Origin: Choricystis sp. odSpoLacu1
Taxonomy: Eukaryota; Chlorophyta; Trebouxiophyceae
Reading direction: 5' to 3'
NCBI GenBank assembly: GCA_958009055.1
Contig: OY253661.1
Coordinates: 611,009 to 675,008, forward strand
Length of the DNA stretch: 64,000 nt
The notes below the pieces were generated by a model. The model saw only the letters and a list, made by a program, of their open reading frames with translations, did not search any database and had not been told where the DNA came from. Positions 41,775-53,322 of this stretch are shown here, piece by piece. Every line of letters begins with the position of its first letter. Position 1 is the stretch's first letter. Position numbers and translations under genes: made by a program.

Positions 41775-42726
41775 ATGCGCGCCACTCTGCCCTCGTCCCG
41801 TGGCGCCTCCACCGGCCGCCGCGGCGGGCACGCCGCGGCGGCCGCGCCCAAGGCGGACGGTGCGTTGGATGGGGAGGAGAGGGACACGTTTCGCGAGGGT
41901 GGCCTCGCTCTCTGCGCGGCTTCCCCCCGGCAGGCGCGGTCTCCCTGCTCTCCCCACTGCCTGCCAGGGCGGCGCATTGAAACCGCACGCTGCAACGGCG
42001 GGAGCATGCAGGCATGGCGCGGCGCGGGGCGGCGTGAGAGGCACGCGGCAGTCTTCCGACCAACCGAACGAAAACGTGCCCGGTTTTCGGACGGCGCGTC
42101 CCCCGCGCTCGTCCGCCCCTGCGCTGCTTCCCCCCACACACACCAGCCAGAGGCGCAAGCGTGTATCCGGTGCCGTGCTGTGGCAATTGGGGCCAGACGG
42201 ACGAATGCGGGGCGAACAACCAACAACAACGGCCAAACGACGCGCGATCTCTCCCTCCTCCCTCGCCCCGCCACCACTTCCCCTTCCCCCAGCCCCCTCC
42301 GCCTCCACCGCCCTGGCCGCCGCCGCCGCCGCCGCCGTCCTGCTGCTTGCGGGGCCCATTCCCTCCGCCTCCGCCAAAGTGGTGCTGGCCAAGCCCGCCG
42401 CGTCCGGCAAAAAGGTGTTCCAGGGCGTGCCCTCCGCGCCGCGCGCGCCGTCCGCGCCGCGCGCCAAGGCTGCCTCCGGCCCCGGCCTCACCCTGCCCTC
42501 CTTTGGCCCGTCCGTCGGCACCCTGGCCCTGCCCGCCGCCCTGCTGGCGGTGGGCGGGGGCGCGGTGGCGGCCACCAGCATCGACCCCCGGTTTGCGGGC
42601 GTGATTGCCAAGGGCGCGCTGCGCGATTCCAACGAGTATGCGGGGTACGAACCCGCCCTCAAGTCGGGTAACATTCCGACGAGCGTGGCGGGTGGCAAGA
42701 AGGCGGCGCCCAAGAAGAAGAAGTGA
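41775..42726 (+). CDS. Unknown plastid, probably thylakoid, single-span protein
   Basis: Exons 41775-41859 and 42293-42726 (433-bp intron, phase 1) give 172 residues. Residues 1-30 are a Ser/Arg/Ala transit-like sequence without acids. A hydrophobic segment ending in GPIPSASA resembles a lumen-targeting signal with an ASA cleavage site. After a Pro/Lys linker a second hydrophobic stretch (LALPAALLAVGGGAVAATS) precedes a conserved-looking block, IDPRFAGVIAKGALRDSNEY with AGYEPALK, and a KKAAPKKKK tail. I do not recognise the family. The bipartite presequence suggests a thylakoid-lumen or thylakoid-membrane protein, but this is inferred from composition. Confidence 0.72.
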
Positions 42727-43024
42727 GGAGGAGAGGGAAAAGGAGCTCTGTTGGGGTGTGACGGGGGTTTGGTTCCGTGTTTCGCGGTGCCGCACATCTT
42801 TTTCACTTTCCTTTGGTGTACACTGTTTTTGGTGGGGGGCGCACACACGCACTGGTGCGTGCCCTGAGGGTCTTTGTGAATCAATCTGGGGTGTGCGAAA
42901 CAATCACAGGCGGGGAAGAAACGATCAAGGACAAAACAAACAACAGAGTCCAGAACACTCCAATCAACGAAACGCGTGTTTCCGCCCTTTTTTTGCCACA
43001 CGCCCCTTTCCCAAAACCAACCCA

Positions 43025-45280
43025 ATGCGCGCCGCCGCTCTGCTGCTGGCGTCGCTGGCCGCAGCTGCCGCCGCCCCTGTGCTGCAGGAGGCGTTTGACT
43101 CGGTGGACGCGTGGGCGCACTCGAGCGACGAGCGCTACACAGGCACCGTCAAGACTGTCAAGCTGGGCGAGGGCGGCGCCATCCAGGTGAGTGGAGAGAG
43201 ATGTAGAGAGAGAAAATGCGTTGGTGGGGTGCGGGGCGCGACGAAGGCAGGGGCGGCGCGCGGGGCGAGGGCGGGGGGAAAGGCGGGAGACGAACGATCG
43301 CGCGGCGGTGTGTTGGGTGCACGCTCCCTCCCCCTGCTTTGGCGCGCCCCCCCCTTCCCACCCTCGCGAAAGTCGGGATGCTTGCGGCGTCCGCGCCGCG
43401 GGGGTGGGCGGGACGGCGGCCGCCGTGTGGGCCCCAGAGATCGCGCGCGAAACAAAACACCGATGCCGTCAACGCGCGCGCGGGGGAAGCGCGGTCGTGC
43501 CACTCCAGCCGGGCCCCGGCTTGCCCGCCCACGCGCGCGTCGCTGGGGCTCGATGCTGCGCACGCGCTGGGCGGGGAGCTGGAGGGAGGGCGGCCTGGCC
43601 GGCTATGTGGTTGGGGCTGGTGCGCCCCCTCTCGCACACCGCGGGTTCCCGCGCCGCGCTTCCCGCTCTCGTCGGCCTGCCCCCAAACCACGCTCACCAC
43701 ACCCACCTCCCCTCCCTCCCTCACCTCCAGACCCCCGACCCCGCCAACCACTACGGCTTCTCCACCAAGCTGCCCACCTCCATCGCCCCGGGGGACGGCC
43801 TCGCGTTTCAGTACGACCTGAAACTGACCGAAGGCATCACGTGCGGTGGCGCCTACTTCAAGCTGGTGTCCCAGGATGCCGCCTTCACCCCGGAAGGCCT
43901 GGTGGAGTCCACCCCCTTCTCCATCATGTTTGGCCCCGACAAGTGTGGCGCCACCAACAAGGTGCACCTGATTCTGCGCCACGCGGCGCCCAACGGGACT
44001 GTGGAAGAAAAACACCTCGTCTCCCCTCCTCTCGTGGAAACCGACAAGCTGACCCACACCTACACCCTGCTCCTGCACGCCGCCAACTCGTCGTACGACA
44101 TTCTGGTGGATGGCGTGTCCAAAAAGGCGGGGTCCCTGGCCACCGACTTTGACCCTCCGTTTGTGCCGCCCGCCGAGATTGACGACCCCAAAGACTCCAA
44201 GCCCAAGGACTGGGTGGATGTGGCTCGGTGAGTGTGGAGGGGTGTGGGTGGTGGGATTGGGTGGGAGAGAAGCAGCGACTTCCTCTTCCTCGTGACACTT
44301 CACACCGTTTTGCTCACCTCTCCTCTTCCTCCCTTTTTTTATCTTCAACCCTCAGCATCCCCGACCCCAAAGCTAAGAAACCGGCCGACTGGGACGAGGA
44401 CGCCCCCCGCATGATCGACGACGAGGACGCCGTCAAACCCGCCGGCTGGCTGGATGACGAGCCTCTCGAGGTGGACGACCCTGAAGCCACCCAACCCGAA
44501 GACTGGGATAAGGAGGAGGACGGCGCGTGGGAAGCCCCCCGCGTCGCCAACCCCAAGTGCGCGGATGCCGCCGGCTGCGGCCCCTGGACCCGCCCCCAGA
44601 AGCCCAACCCCGCGTTCAAGGGGACGTGGGTGGCCCCCCTCGTCGACAACCCCGCGTACAAGGGCCCCTGGGCGCCGCGCAAGATCGCCAACCCGGCGCA
44701 CTTCAAGGACGATGCTCCGTTGAGCAACGTGGCGCCGATTGGTGGGGTCGCCCTCGAGATCTGGACCATGGACAAGGGCTACACGTTCTCCAACGTTGTC
44801 CTCTCGTCCGACGCGGCCGACGCGGAGGCGGTGCGCGCCGCCGCCGCCCTGTCCCGCGCTGCGGAAAAGGAGGCCTCCGCCAAGGAGGAGGCTGAAGCCG
44901 CCAAGAAGGCGGCCACGACGGCTGAGCCCGGGCCGTCCCTGGCGGAGCGGGTGGCGGGCCTGTTTGACGAGGGGGCGCCGCTGGCTGCTCTCTCGGATGT
45001 CGCTGAGCCTCTGCTCGACGCTCTCGACGAACACGAGTGGCTGGCCTGGGTCGTGGTGGCCCTGCCTGCTCTCATCGTGCTGGCCCCCATCGCCCTGCTG
45101 GCTCGCCGGTCGGGCGGTGCCTCCAAGCCCGCGCGCGCAGCCACGCGCGCCACCAAAAAGGGCGACGTCACGGGCCCCGACGACGCCGCCTCGGGCGCCG
45201 ACGCGGCTGCCGCGGGTGGCGACGATGGCGACGACGCCAAGACGCCGGCCCGCCGCCGCGCGGCGCGTCGCGCGGAGTGA
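43025..45280 (+). CDS. Calnexin (ER lectin chaperone)
   Basis: Exons 43025-43186, 43731-44227 and 44356-45280 give 527 residues. A signal peptide (MRAAALLLASLAAAAAA) starts the protein. The globular lectin domain has CGGAYFKLVSQDAAFTPEGL, FSIMFGPDKCGATNKVHLIL and YTLLLHAANSSYDILVDG. The P-domain repeats are clear: IPDPKAKKPADWDEDAPRMI, DDPEATQPEDWDKEEDGAWE, KNPAFKG-like PNPAFKGTWVAP and NPAYKGPWAPRKI. One membrane helix at ~448-470 (WLAWVVVALPALIVLAPIAL) makes it calnexin, not calreticulin. The tail is acidic, then Arg-rich (RRRAARRAE). It binds monoglucosylated glycoproteins during folding. Confidence 0.97.
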
Positions 45281-45787
45281 GACGAGGTTTTTGGGGGGTG
45301 AGGGAGAGAAGAGGGTTGCGAGCACCGCGCCCCTTGTCGCTTTTCATCCCCCGTCAAAAAAACACCGAACGCACGCATCAAACCACCCCCGCAGCTCGCG
45401 CTTTTTTTTTCTACATGCATTTTTCACCATCGTAAGAAAGAAAGTGGGCGTATGTGTGAAGGGACGGGGGCGCAAAGCAAACGAGGGGGAGTCGGGGCGA
45501 CCCGACCCCTCTCCGTCAGGCGCGTTTCCTCCCCTCGCCAACACTCACCCCAAAAACTCTCACGCCCATCGGGCGTGTATGCTCCCCCGCTTTCCCCCGG
45601 CTGTGTGTAACAAGGACGTCAGGTGAATAAGGAGAGCCAAAAACACGGGAGGCCAAGAGAGCAGCGCTCTCTGGTGGCGCGCGCTTGCGTGAGGGCGCTT
45701 GTTTTTTTTCTCTCACATTGACCGAAAGAAACGCCCAGCTTGCGCTCTCCCCCCTCCTGCCACCCCAGCCCCTAACACTACAACACC
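45281..45787. other. Intergenic between calnexin and phosphoglucomutase
   Basis: 507 bp with the calnexin 3' UTR and the phosphoglucomutase promoter. It contains T- and A-tracts near 45400-45450 and a C/T-rich leader from 45745. A short palindromic stretch CGCCCATCGGGCG lies at 45572-45584. No gene is seen. Confidence 0.4.
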
Positions 45788-46614
45788 ATGCACACGCTGC
45801 GCACGCCGGCCGGTCGGCCGGCCGTCGTCGCGCGCCGGGCCGCAGGGTGAGCGAGAGAAAGCGGGAGGGTCGAGCGATGAGGGACTGTGGTTTGGGGCCG
45901 GCTGCCTCGCGCGCACGGTTTGCGATGCAGACTGGAAAGAGGGAGAGAGAGCGTGTGCGTGTGCAGGTGCACAGGCGGGGAGGAGCGACAGCGGCGGCCC
46001 AGAGGCGCGGGGACAGGCAGAAGGCAAAAGCGGCCCCCTCAACCAGAAGCGTCGGTCGGACGGTTGGCACGCGACCGCGGTCGCTCGTGTACGACTGTAG
46101 GGGAGGGGGTGGCCTCCACCACCTCCCCTCGACGCCCACGCGGGTGAGGCGTCTGTTGCATGCTGGCTTGGAGGTTTGTGTGTGCAGGTAACTGACCCCT
46201 TGCTCCTCCTCCCTCCCCCAACAGCCGCCCCACGCCGCGCGCCACCCTCCGCCCCACCTCCACCGCCGCCTCCATCTCCACCGCCCTCCCCGTCACCACC
46301 ACGCCCACCAAGCCCATCGAGGGGCAGAAGACGGGCACCAGCGGCCTGCGCAAAAAGACGCGCGAGTTTGCGTCGGGCAGCTACCTGGCCAACTGGGTGC
46401 AGGCCCTGTTCAACTCGCTGGGCGACTCCCTGAATGGCGCCACCCTGGGCCTGGGTGGCGATGGGCGCTACTTCAACAAGGAGGCTGCCCAGCTCATCAT
46501 CAAAGCCGCGGCTGCAGCGGGCGTCACGCGCGTCGTCGTCGGCAAGGGCGCCATCATGGCGACGCCGGCGATGAGTGCTCTCATTCGGCGGCGCAAGCTG
46601 TATGGTGAGAGTAT

Positions 46615-46661
<47 letters not shown>

Positions 46662-48052
46662 AAATCAAAAACCACCCCCACCCTTATCCCCCAGGCGCCC
46701 TCATCATGTCCGCCTCCCACAACCCGGGCGGCCCCGATGAGGACTGGGGCATCAAATTCAATGTGGGTGGCGGCGAGCCGGCGCCCGAGAAGGTGACCGA
46801 CGCCATCTACGCGCAAACCACGTCCCTCACCCAGCTCAAGTCTGCCGACATCCCAGACGTCGACCTGGATTTGCTGGGCGAGACTAAATTCGGTGGCGGT
46901 GCCTTCGTGGTGGAGGTGGTGGACCCGGTGTCTGACTACCTGGCCACGCTGGAGTCTGTGTTTGACTTTGCCGCCATCCGCTCCCTCCTCTCCCGCCCTG
47001 ACTTTTCGCTCACGTTTGACGCCATGCACGCTGTGACGGGTGCGTACGCGGGCCCCATCCTGGTGAATGCGCTGGGGGCGCCTGCGTCTTCAATCGTCAA
47101 CGGCACGCCGCTGCCCGACTTTGGGGGCGGCCACCCCGACCCCAACCTCACCTACGCGGCCGACCTCGTCAAAGTCATGTGGGCGTCCGATGCCCCCGTG
47201 TTTGGGGCTGCCTCCGACGGCGACGGCGACCGCAACATGATCCTGGGGGCCAGGTTCTTCGTGTCGCCCGCCGACTCGGTGGCCGTGATTGCGGCCAACG
47301 CACAGGAATCCATTCCCTACTTCAAGGCCGGCCTCAAGGGTGTTGCCCGGTCCATGCCCACGTCTGCCGCCCTGGACCGGGTGGCGGAGGCGCTGAGGGT
47401 GGAATGCTTTGAGGTGCCGACCGGGTGGAAATTCTTTGGCAACCTGATGGACGCGGGCAAGTGCTCCGTGTGTGGCGAGGAGTCGTTTGGCACGGGGTCG
47501 GACCATGTGCGCGAGAAGGATGGCCTGTGGGCGGTGCTGGCCTGGCTGTCCATCCTGGCTGCCAAGAACAAGGACACGCGTGTCGGCTCGCTCGTCGGTG
47601 TCGGCGACATTGTCAAGGCGCACTGGGCGCGCTTTGGGCGCAACTTTTTCTCGCGCAACGACTATGAAGGCGTGGACACTGCGGCGGCGGACAAGATGGT
47701 GGCCCACCTGAGGGACGTCATTGCCAAAGCCAAGCCTGGGGACAAGTATGGGCCGTACACGCTCGCCACGGCCGACGATTTCGACTACACCGACCCCGTC
47801 GACGGCTCCGTCTCCACCCGCCAGGGGCTGCGCTTCGTCATGTCCGACGGCTCCCGCTTCGTGTTCCGGCTGTCGGGCACCGGGTCGGCGGGCGCCACGG
47901 TGCGGCTGTACGCGGAGCAGTACGCGTCCGATGGCGTGGCGGCAGCCGACATCGACGCGGCCGACGCGCTGGCGCCCATCATTCAAGTCGCCCTCGCCAC
48001 CAGCAAGCTGACCGAGTTCACGGGGAGGAAGGAGCCGACGGTGATCACGTGA
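45788..48052 (+). CDS. Plastid phosphoglucomutase
   Basis: Exons 45788-45846, 46225-46604 and 46695-48052 give 598 residues. The first ~55 residues are an Arg/Thr/Ala/Pro transit peptide, so the enzyme should be plastidial and serve starch metabolism. Alpha-phosphohexomutase motifs: [28 protein letters not shown], the catalytic phosphoserine in SASHNPGG (Ser154), the metal loop [12 protein letters not shown], sugar loop [20 protein letters not shown], and [15 protein letters not shown] for phosphate binding. It interconverts glucose 1- and 6-phosphate. The second intron carries a GA repeat. Confidence 0.97.
46614..46657. repeat. (GA)n tract in phosphoglucomutase intron 2
   Basis: A nearly pure GA tract of about 40 bp begins 10 bp after the 5' splice site of a 90-bp intron. 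The 3' part of the same intron is C/A-rich. Confidence 0.85.
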
Positions 48053-48330
48053 ATGAGAGAGAGAGAGTGTGTGTGTGGACAAGAGAGAGGGAGGGAGAGA
48101 GAAGGACGGGGACGACGACGCGGGGGACGGGAAAAGAGAAGGCCGACGATTCCACGAGCGTGGTATCGGGGGTGTTCTTCCCGTCCCCTCGCTCACCGAC
48201 CAAAACAAACACCACCACCGCCCAATCGCTTTGGAGAGACGTAGACTTCTTTTGTGTGCATGTGTGATGAGAGAGAGAAAAACCAAACCAAAAAAAAACT
48301 AACACCCATGTTTTACAGGTCTCCTCTCTC

Positions 48331-49188
48331 TCACGCGGTCTTCTTGCCCCGCTTCTTACCAACACCACCACCGCTCTCACCCATGGTCTCACTCACCAAC
48401 CCACCAATTGGCACCCCTTTGTTCTTAACCGAGAAATTGTCGCCATACTGTTGCCTGTGCTTGGGCCGCAGCTTGTGCGCGGGCGCGGGCGGCTTCACTG
48501 AAAACTTCCACCCGTGCCGCTCACAAAAGGCACGAGCAGCCTCTTCACTGTCAAACGACAGGGCGGCCCTGCCCACATTTTCAAGAGGGTCAGCGGTGGA
48601 CGTCCATCCCATCAACGGGTTGACCCACTTGGGCTTGGTCTCGAACTCGATGCGCCAGGCGCCCCCCTTGCCCAGGTGGGTGGGCGTGTTGGACATGCCC
48701 TGCTGGGAGGGGGTGCGGGCGGGGGCATAGATGATGACCTGGTGGATGGGGGGGTAGGGTTCGATGAGCGCGCACAGACGAAAAAGGGTCGCGGGCGTTG
48801 TTTCCCCAGCAAACAGACAGCGGGCTTCAGGTTGCGGCTGTGCCGCAGGCTACAGCGACCACACTCGTCAATGGGGCACGCAAGGAGGGCTGCGGCCGCG
48901 GGGTCCCCCGCGGCCGCAGCACAAAAAGGCAGCGGGCAGCACAAAAAAACGCAGGGAGGCCGCCGCGGTCGCGATTGGCAAGACAAGCACGGCACGCTGC
49001 CTGTGCGTTGCCCCCATCCACGCACGCAACACTCTCACCTCGCGCTGCAGCAGATGGTCGGGCACGCCCGCCGCGGCGCCGTAGTCCCCCAGCGACGCGC
49101 CGGGCGCGGACGACGCAGCGCGCGCCGCGGGGGCGCCGTCGCTGGCGCGCAGGGCGCGGGGGAGGAGGTTGGCGACGGCACGGCGCAT
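48331..49188 (-). CDS. NADH dehydrogenase (complex I) 18-kDa subunit NDUFS4
   Basis: Exons 49188-49039 and 48738-48331 join in phase 0 to give 185 residues. The first ~30 residues (MRRAVANLLPRALRA, AARAAS) are a mitochondrial presequence. The core is diagnostic: VIIYAPARTPSQQGMSNTPT, WRIEFETKPKWVNPLMGWTS, DPLENVGRAALSFDSEEAAR, FCERHGWKFSV and YGDNFSVKNKG. NDUFS4 is an accessory subunit of the matrix arm needed for N-module assembly. The basic GKKRGKKTA C-terminus is an extension I do not recall from animal forms. Confidence 0.96.
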
Positions 49189-49474
49189 GGTGTGTTGTGT
49201 TGGCAGGTTGTGGCGTCGCGCAGAGCGCGGGATAAAGGAATGAAAGAGTGAGGAAAAGGGCGAAAAACGTTCGCGTCGCGCCGCAAGTGTGCGCGTCCAA
49301 ATTGGTCTTGGCACCAAACACACGCCCCTCCCACTGCCACGCGCACCGCCCGCGCTGCCCTGTGCCCGCTCCACATAGTCTTCAGCACCTGCCTCTGTCG
49401 ACGGGGACCGGAGGCACCCACGCCGACTGTCGGCGTCGCCCTTCTCCTACCCGCCCCGACAAACCAACCTGGCC
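49189..49474. promoter_or_regulatory. Divergent promoter NDUFS4 / DCAF11-like
   Basis: 286 bp with CGTTCGCGTCGCG near 49268-49280. No specific element is recognised. Confidence 0.35.
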
Positions 49475-51232
49475 ATGCCACCCCGCCGCCGTGCTGCGCC
49501 AGGTGAGTCCTGTGTGCAGCAGGGCGCGTGTGGAGCATGGGACCAAGAAGACGAGACACGTGTGTGTGTGTGTGTGTGTGTGTGCTCAGCCCGACTCCCC
49601 TTTCTCCAACCACACACAGCCCCCCCGTCGCCCCCCTCGAGCGACACCGACTCGTCCTACCGCCCGCCCGCCTCACCCACCCCCACTAGCGACCCCGACT
49701 CCGACGACTCGGGCGCCGTGTTCCTGCCCACCCGGGCGGGCGGCCTGCGCCGCCGCCCCAGCGCGGACGCGGACGCGAGGCCGCCACCGCCACCACCGCC
49801 GCCGCGCGTGGCGGGCACGCCCCTGGCGGCCGCCCTGGCGGCCGCCTGCTCCCCTCGCACCAGGCCTGCGGAGCCGGCCACCCCGCCCCAAGCGCCAGGG
49901 GCGCACCCGTTGGCGTTGTTTCGGGCGCGCGAGTCGGCGTCCGCGTTTCGGGCGGCGCAGCGCGCGTTTTTGACGGCGGGCGCCGCGTACGCGCCCTCTG
50001 CTCCTGCTGCTCTAATCGACAGGCTGCCGTCTCGTGCGTATGTGGGCCATTTTTCGGACAGTGGGGCCCTGTACGTGGCTGCCTTTCAAGGCGATCGCCG
50101 CGTCAAGCTGTACGACTCGTCCAGCCCCACCGCCACGCGCTGGCGGTGCGTCAAATCCATTGATGCATCGCGCGGCCTGCGCTGGACGATGACCGAGGTG
50201 GCCGTCACCAGTGATGACGCCGCCCTGGCCTACTCCACCATTTCGCCCCGCGTCCACGTGGTGCCGCTGGGTGGGCGGTCGGCGGCACGCTCCATCACCA
50301 ACGTCACAGAAGTGCACCACCCCATCGACCTGGACCGCGTGGATGGCACCCACCCGGACGCCCGTTTGAACCCGTTTGGCGTGTGGTGTCTCAAGTGGCA
50401 GCCCGGGACGTCCGCGTCGGCGCGCCGCCTGCTGACTGGCACGGGCGGGGGCGGGGGCGATGGCCACGTCATCATCGCGGACGCAGAGCGTGGCGTGACT
50501 CTGGCCCGCGGTCTGGCCGCCTTGGACGACGTCAACGCGGTCGCCTTCCTGGACGGCCGGGGCGACGTGTTTGCGTCGGGCGCCGACGATGCAGACATCA
50601 AGGTGTGGGATGCGCGCACCCTGCCCCGCGGCGCGGACGATGAAGCCGCCGCACGCGCGCGCCCTGTGGCCACGCTGGAAGGCCACCTGGCGGGGCTGAC
50701 CTACCTGGATGGGCGCGGAGACGGGGTGACGTTGCTTTCCAACGCCAAGGATCAAACCGCCAAGCTGTGGGACATTCGGTCTGCCGCCCGCCCGTCGAGA
50801 AGGCAACCGCCACGCATCGACTTCGACTACCGTTGGAACCGCTGGCCTCGCGCCGCTTCAGGCCTGGTTCACCCGTCCGATTCCTCCCTGGCCACGTTCC
50901 GGGGGCACGCCGTTTTGTTGACGCTCATCCGCGCGCGCCTGTCGCCGCGCGGTTCTGGCGGGGGCGCCCACGTCTACGCCGGCTCAGCCGACGGTGTCGT
51001 CCGCGTGTGGGACGCAGTCACGGGCGCCGTCACGCGGGAGCTGGAGTTTCACGATGACGTGGTGCGCGACGTCTCCTGGTGCCCCACCGCGCCCGGGGTG
51101 CTCGTGTCGTGCTCGTTTGACGGCAGCATCCTGCGGTGGGGCCCCGCGGGGAGGCGGATGAACGCGGCATCGAGCGCCAGCACACGGGCAACGTGCGGGA
51201 CGTCTGGTTTTGATTGCTTTGTGGTTTGGTGA
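49475..51232 (+). CDS. WD40 protein, DCAF11/LEC14B family (CUL4-DDB1 receptor)
   Basis: Exons 49475-49502 and 49620-51232 give 546 residues; the intron has a (GT)12 run at 49560-49584. After a Pro/Asp-rich N-terminus, LIDRLPSRAYVGHFSDSGAL, RRVKLYDSSS, RGLRWTMTEVAVTSDDAALA, FGVWCLKWQPG, DADIKVWDARTLPRG, GHLAGLTYLDGRGDGVTLLS, NAKDQTAKLWDIRSA and SADGVVRVWDAVTG follow the LEC14B/WDR23 pattern closely. The WDIRSA and WDART blocks have the W-D-x-R form used for DDB1 binding. Animal DCAF11 targets NRF2. Plant roles are less known. The last 25 residues look less conserved, so the very C-terminus may be slightly wrong. Confidence 0.92.
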   Translation: MPPRRRAAPGESCVQQGACGAWDQEDETRVCVCVCVCSARLPFLQPHTAPPSPPSSDTDSSYRPPASPTPTSDPDSDDSGAVFLPTRAGGLRRRPSADADARPPPPPPPPRVAGTPLAAALAAACSPRTRPAEPATPPQAPGAHPLALFRARESASAFRAAQRAFLTAGAAYAPSAPAALIDRLPSRAYVGHFSDSGALYVAAFQGDRRVKLYDSSSPTATRWRCVKSIDASRGLRWTMTEVAVTSDDAALAYSTISPRVHVVPLGGRSAARSITNVTEVHHPIDLDRVDGTHPDARLNPFGVWCLKWQPGTSASARRLLTGTGGGGGDGHVIIADAERGVTLARGLAALDDVNAVAFLDGRGDVFASGADDADIKVWDARTLPRGADDEAAARARPVATLEGHLAGLTYLDGRGDGVTLLSNAKDQTAKLWDIRSAARPSRRQPPRIDFDYRWNRWPRAASGLVHPSDSSLATFRGHAVLLTLIRARLSPRGSGGGAHVYAGSADGVVRVWDAVTGAVTRELEFHDDVVRDVSWCPTAPGVLVSCSFDGSILRWGPAGRRMNAASSASTRATCGTSGFDCFVVW

Positions 51233-51236
51233 AGGC

Positions 51237-51259
51237 GAGAGAGAGAGAGAGAGAGAGAG
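51237..51259. repeat. (GA)n tract in a 65-bp convergent gap
   Basis: About 11 GA units directly after the DCAF11-like stop. The next gene, on the other strand, ends at 51298, so the two 3' UTRs must overlap. Confidence 0.85.
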
Positions 51260-51297
51260 CCTTTTTTGTGTGCGTTTTTTCGGTGTCTGTGTTTTCA

Positions 51298-53031
51298 TCA
51301 TCCACCACCATCCATCTGCTTGCCCACCCACTGACGCCACTCCAGCGCCACATCAAACACGGCGTCCCACCTAGTGTCGACCTCCACCTCGTCGTCATCG
51401 GCCGCCCTGCGGCGCCCACCACGCGAGGCGCGGCGGCCACCAGGGGTGCGACCATCATGATTATGCAGGTGGGCGGCCACCACTTTCAACGCTTGACGCA
51501 TGCCGGTCAGCGACAGCGAGCGTGGGTTCGTCATCACCATGCCGCGCAGAGTGGTGTCGATGGAGGCCATGGTGACGGTGAATGGGGTGAGGGGGGCGGA
51601 AGCGTCGCGCTCAACAGTGGCCGCGATGACGGCAGCCAGGCCGCCCTGACCCTTCAACCTTGCCTCCACCACAGGCGCTGCCGTCGCAAACATCCACACG
51701 CCACTGGGGGCGGGTTGGGAGGGCGAGGCAGCTGCATCCAGCCTGCGCACAGCGCTGAAACCAGGCAGCGACGACACGCGCGGCGGGCGGGGGGTGCCGG
51801 GCGCGAGTGGCGACTTGACGCCGGCCAAAGGCACACCTGCCGCATCAGCGCAGGCGTCTAGTTCGGGGAGCAAGAAATTCAGCAGGCCCCATGCCCGCCA
51901 CAGGGCCAGCGTGCGGGATGCTGCCCCCGCGGATAGTGCAGCCGCCACCTCCGACTGTTGCCGCGACCCTGGCAGCGTGGCCACCAGGGGCACTGATTCG
52001 ATGGCTGCTGCTGCCGTGGCGGGGGTCACGCGCAACGAGCAGCGGGCCGCCAGGCGGGCCGCGCGCAGCACGCGCGCCGGGTCGGCAGCCAGCACAGCAG
52101 CGGGCCCCGACGCGCCGCAGCAGCGCAGCACTCGGGCGGACGCGTCCGCGATGCCTCGTCCCGAGGGATCGTGCAGCAGACCGGCTGGGGATAATGCATC
52201 GTAGAAGAGGGCGTTGACGGTGAAGTCTCGGGCGGCTGCTGATGCGGCCAGTGCGGCCGCCTCTGTCAGGGGGCACACCGGGTCGGCAGCCGTGACGGCG
52301 GCGGTGGCGCCGCCACCACCCACGCTGAACAAGTCTAGAGATGTCACCTCCGTCATCCCATTGCCAGCCCGCACCAGGGTGATGGGGAAGCGGCGCCCCA
52401 CGCGCCGCGCGCGGCGCTCGCCCAGCAGCGACACCACTGTGTCCGCCGGGGCTGACGTCAGCACATCGTAGTCTTTGGGAGGAAGGCCCAGCAGGGTGTC
52501 CCGCACAGCGCCGCCGACGATGTACGCGGTGTGGCCTGAAGAGAGGGGAGGGTTGAAAAGGTGAGGGAATCAAAGTCAGTCGAGATAGTATGTCGTTAGT
52601 TCTCTTCTCATCCTCACCTGCACCGCGAAGCGTGCGCATGATGCTCATCATGGCCATTGGCACGTCCGACGGTTTGAGTGGGTGCTGCGGGGGGGGTGAA
52701 AGAGTGGTTTGAGCAAGCGTCGAGTGTTTGAGAGGGTGAAAACCCTCAGCCACACCACCCACTTCCCCCTTACTTCACTTCCATCCAACGTCAACCAGCC
52801 CGACACCGCGCCCGGCTTCAACGAGCGGGGCGTCAGCCCGACGGGAGGGGGGCTGGCGCGGCGGCTTGCCGCACTCGTCGCTTCAGGTGGTGACAACACC
52901 TCGCCACCACCACCCTCTCGAGACGCACGCCTGGCTCTACGACGAGGGGCAGTGGCGTGTGCTGTTGCCAGAGCCCGCACAGTCATGGTGTGACGGACAA
53001 CCGACCGAGCTAGCAAGCCGGCGGTCAGCAT
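51298..53031 (-). CDS. Organellar CCA-adding / bacterial-type poly(A) polymerase
   Basis: Exons 53031-52774, 52684-52618 and 52535-51298 give 520 residues. The first ~50 residues are Arg/Ala/Ser/Thr-rich without acids, a likely organelle presequence. The nucleotidyltransferase head is clear: AYIVGGAVRDTLLGLPPKDY with the metal-binding DxD at Asp130/Asp132, RRVGRRFPITLV, TSLDLFS, and AARDFTVNALFYD. LHDPSGRGIADASARVLRC and ADPARVLRAARLAAR continue into the helical neck. The C-terminal body is divergent, so CCA addition and poly(A) synthesis cannot be told apart. Placing the 67-bp middle exon restores the conserved AG-x-x-AYIVGG sequence. Confidence 0.88.
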
Positions 53032-53322
53032 GGTGGGCGGCCGCCTCGGGCCGCCGAGCGGCGGAGGGGGGACAGGCTGCGTCAGGGCCAGGGCGATGGT
53101 GACGTGTGTGTGTGGTTGTGCGGAGCGCAGAACTAGAAGCCGGAGTATGGGGGCTCCATTCGTCGACAAAAACACGCCGACAACACTCTCTGCCGTGTTT
53201 TTCCGCTCCTTTGCCACGCGCGCGCGCGTGCTCACTGAGCCGTGGCTGAGCACACCCGCTTGTACCGGCTTCCAGCGTCCCACATAGACCCCCGCCTTTG
53301 CGCCCACTTCCGACGTCCCGCA

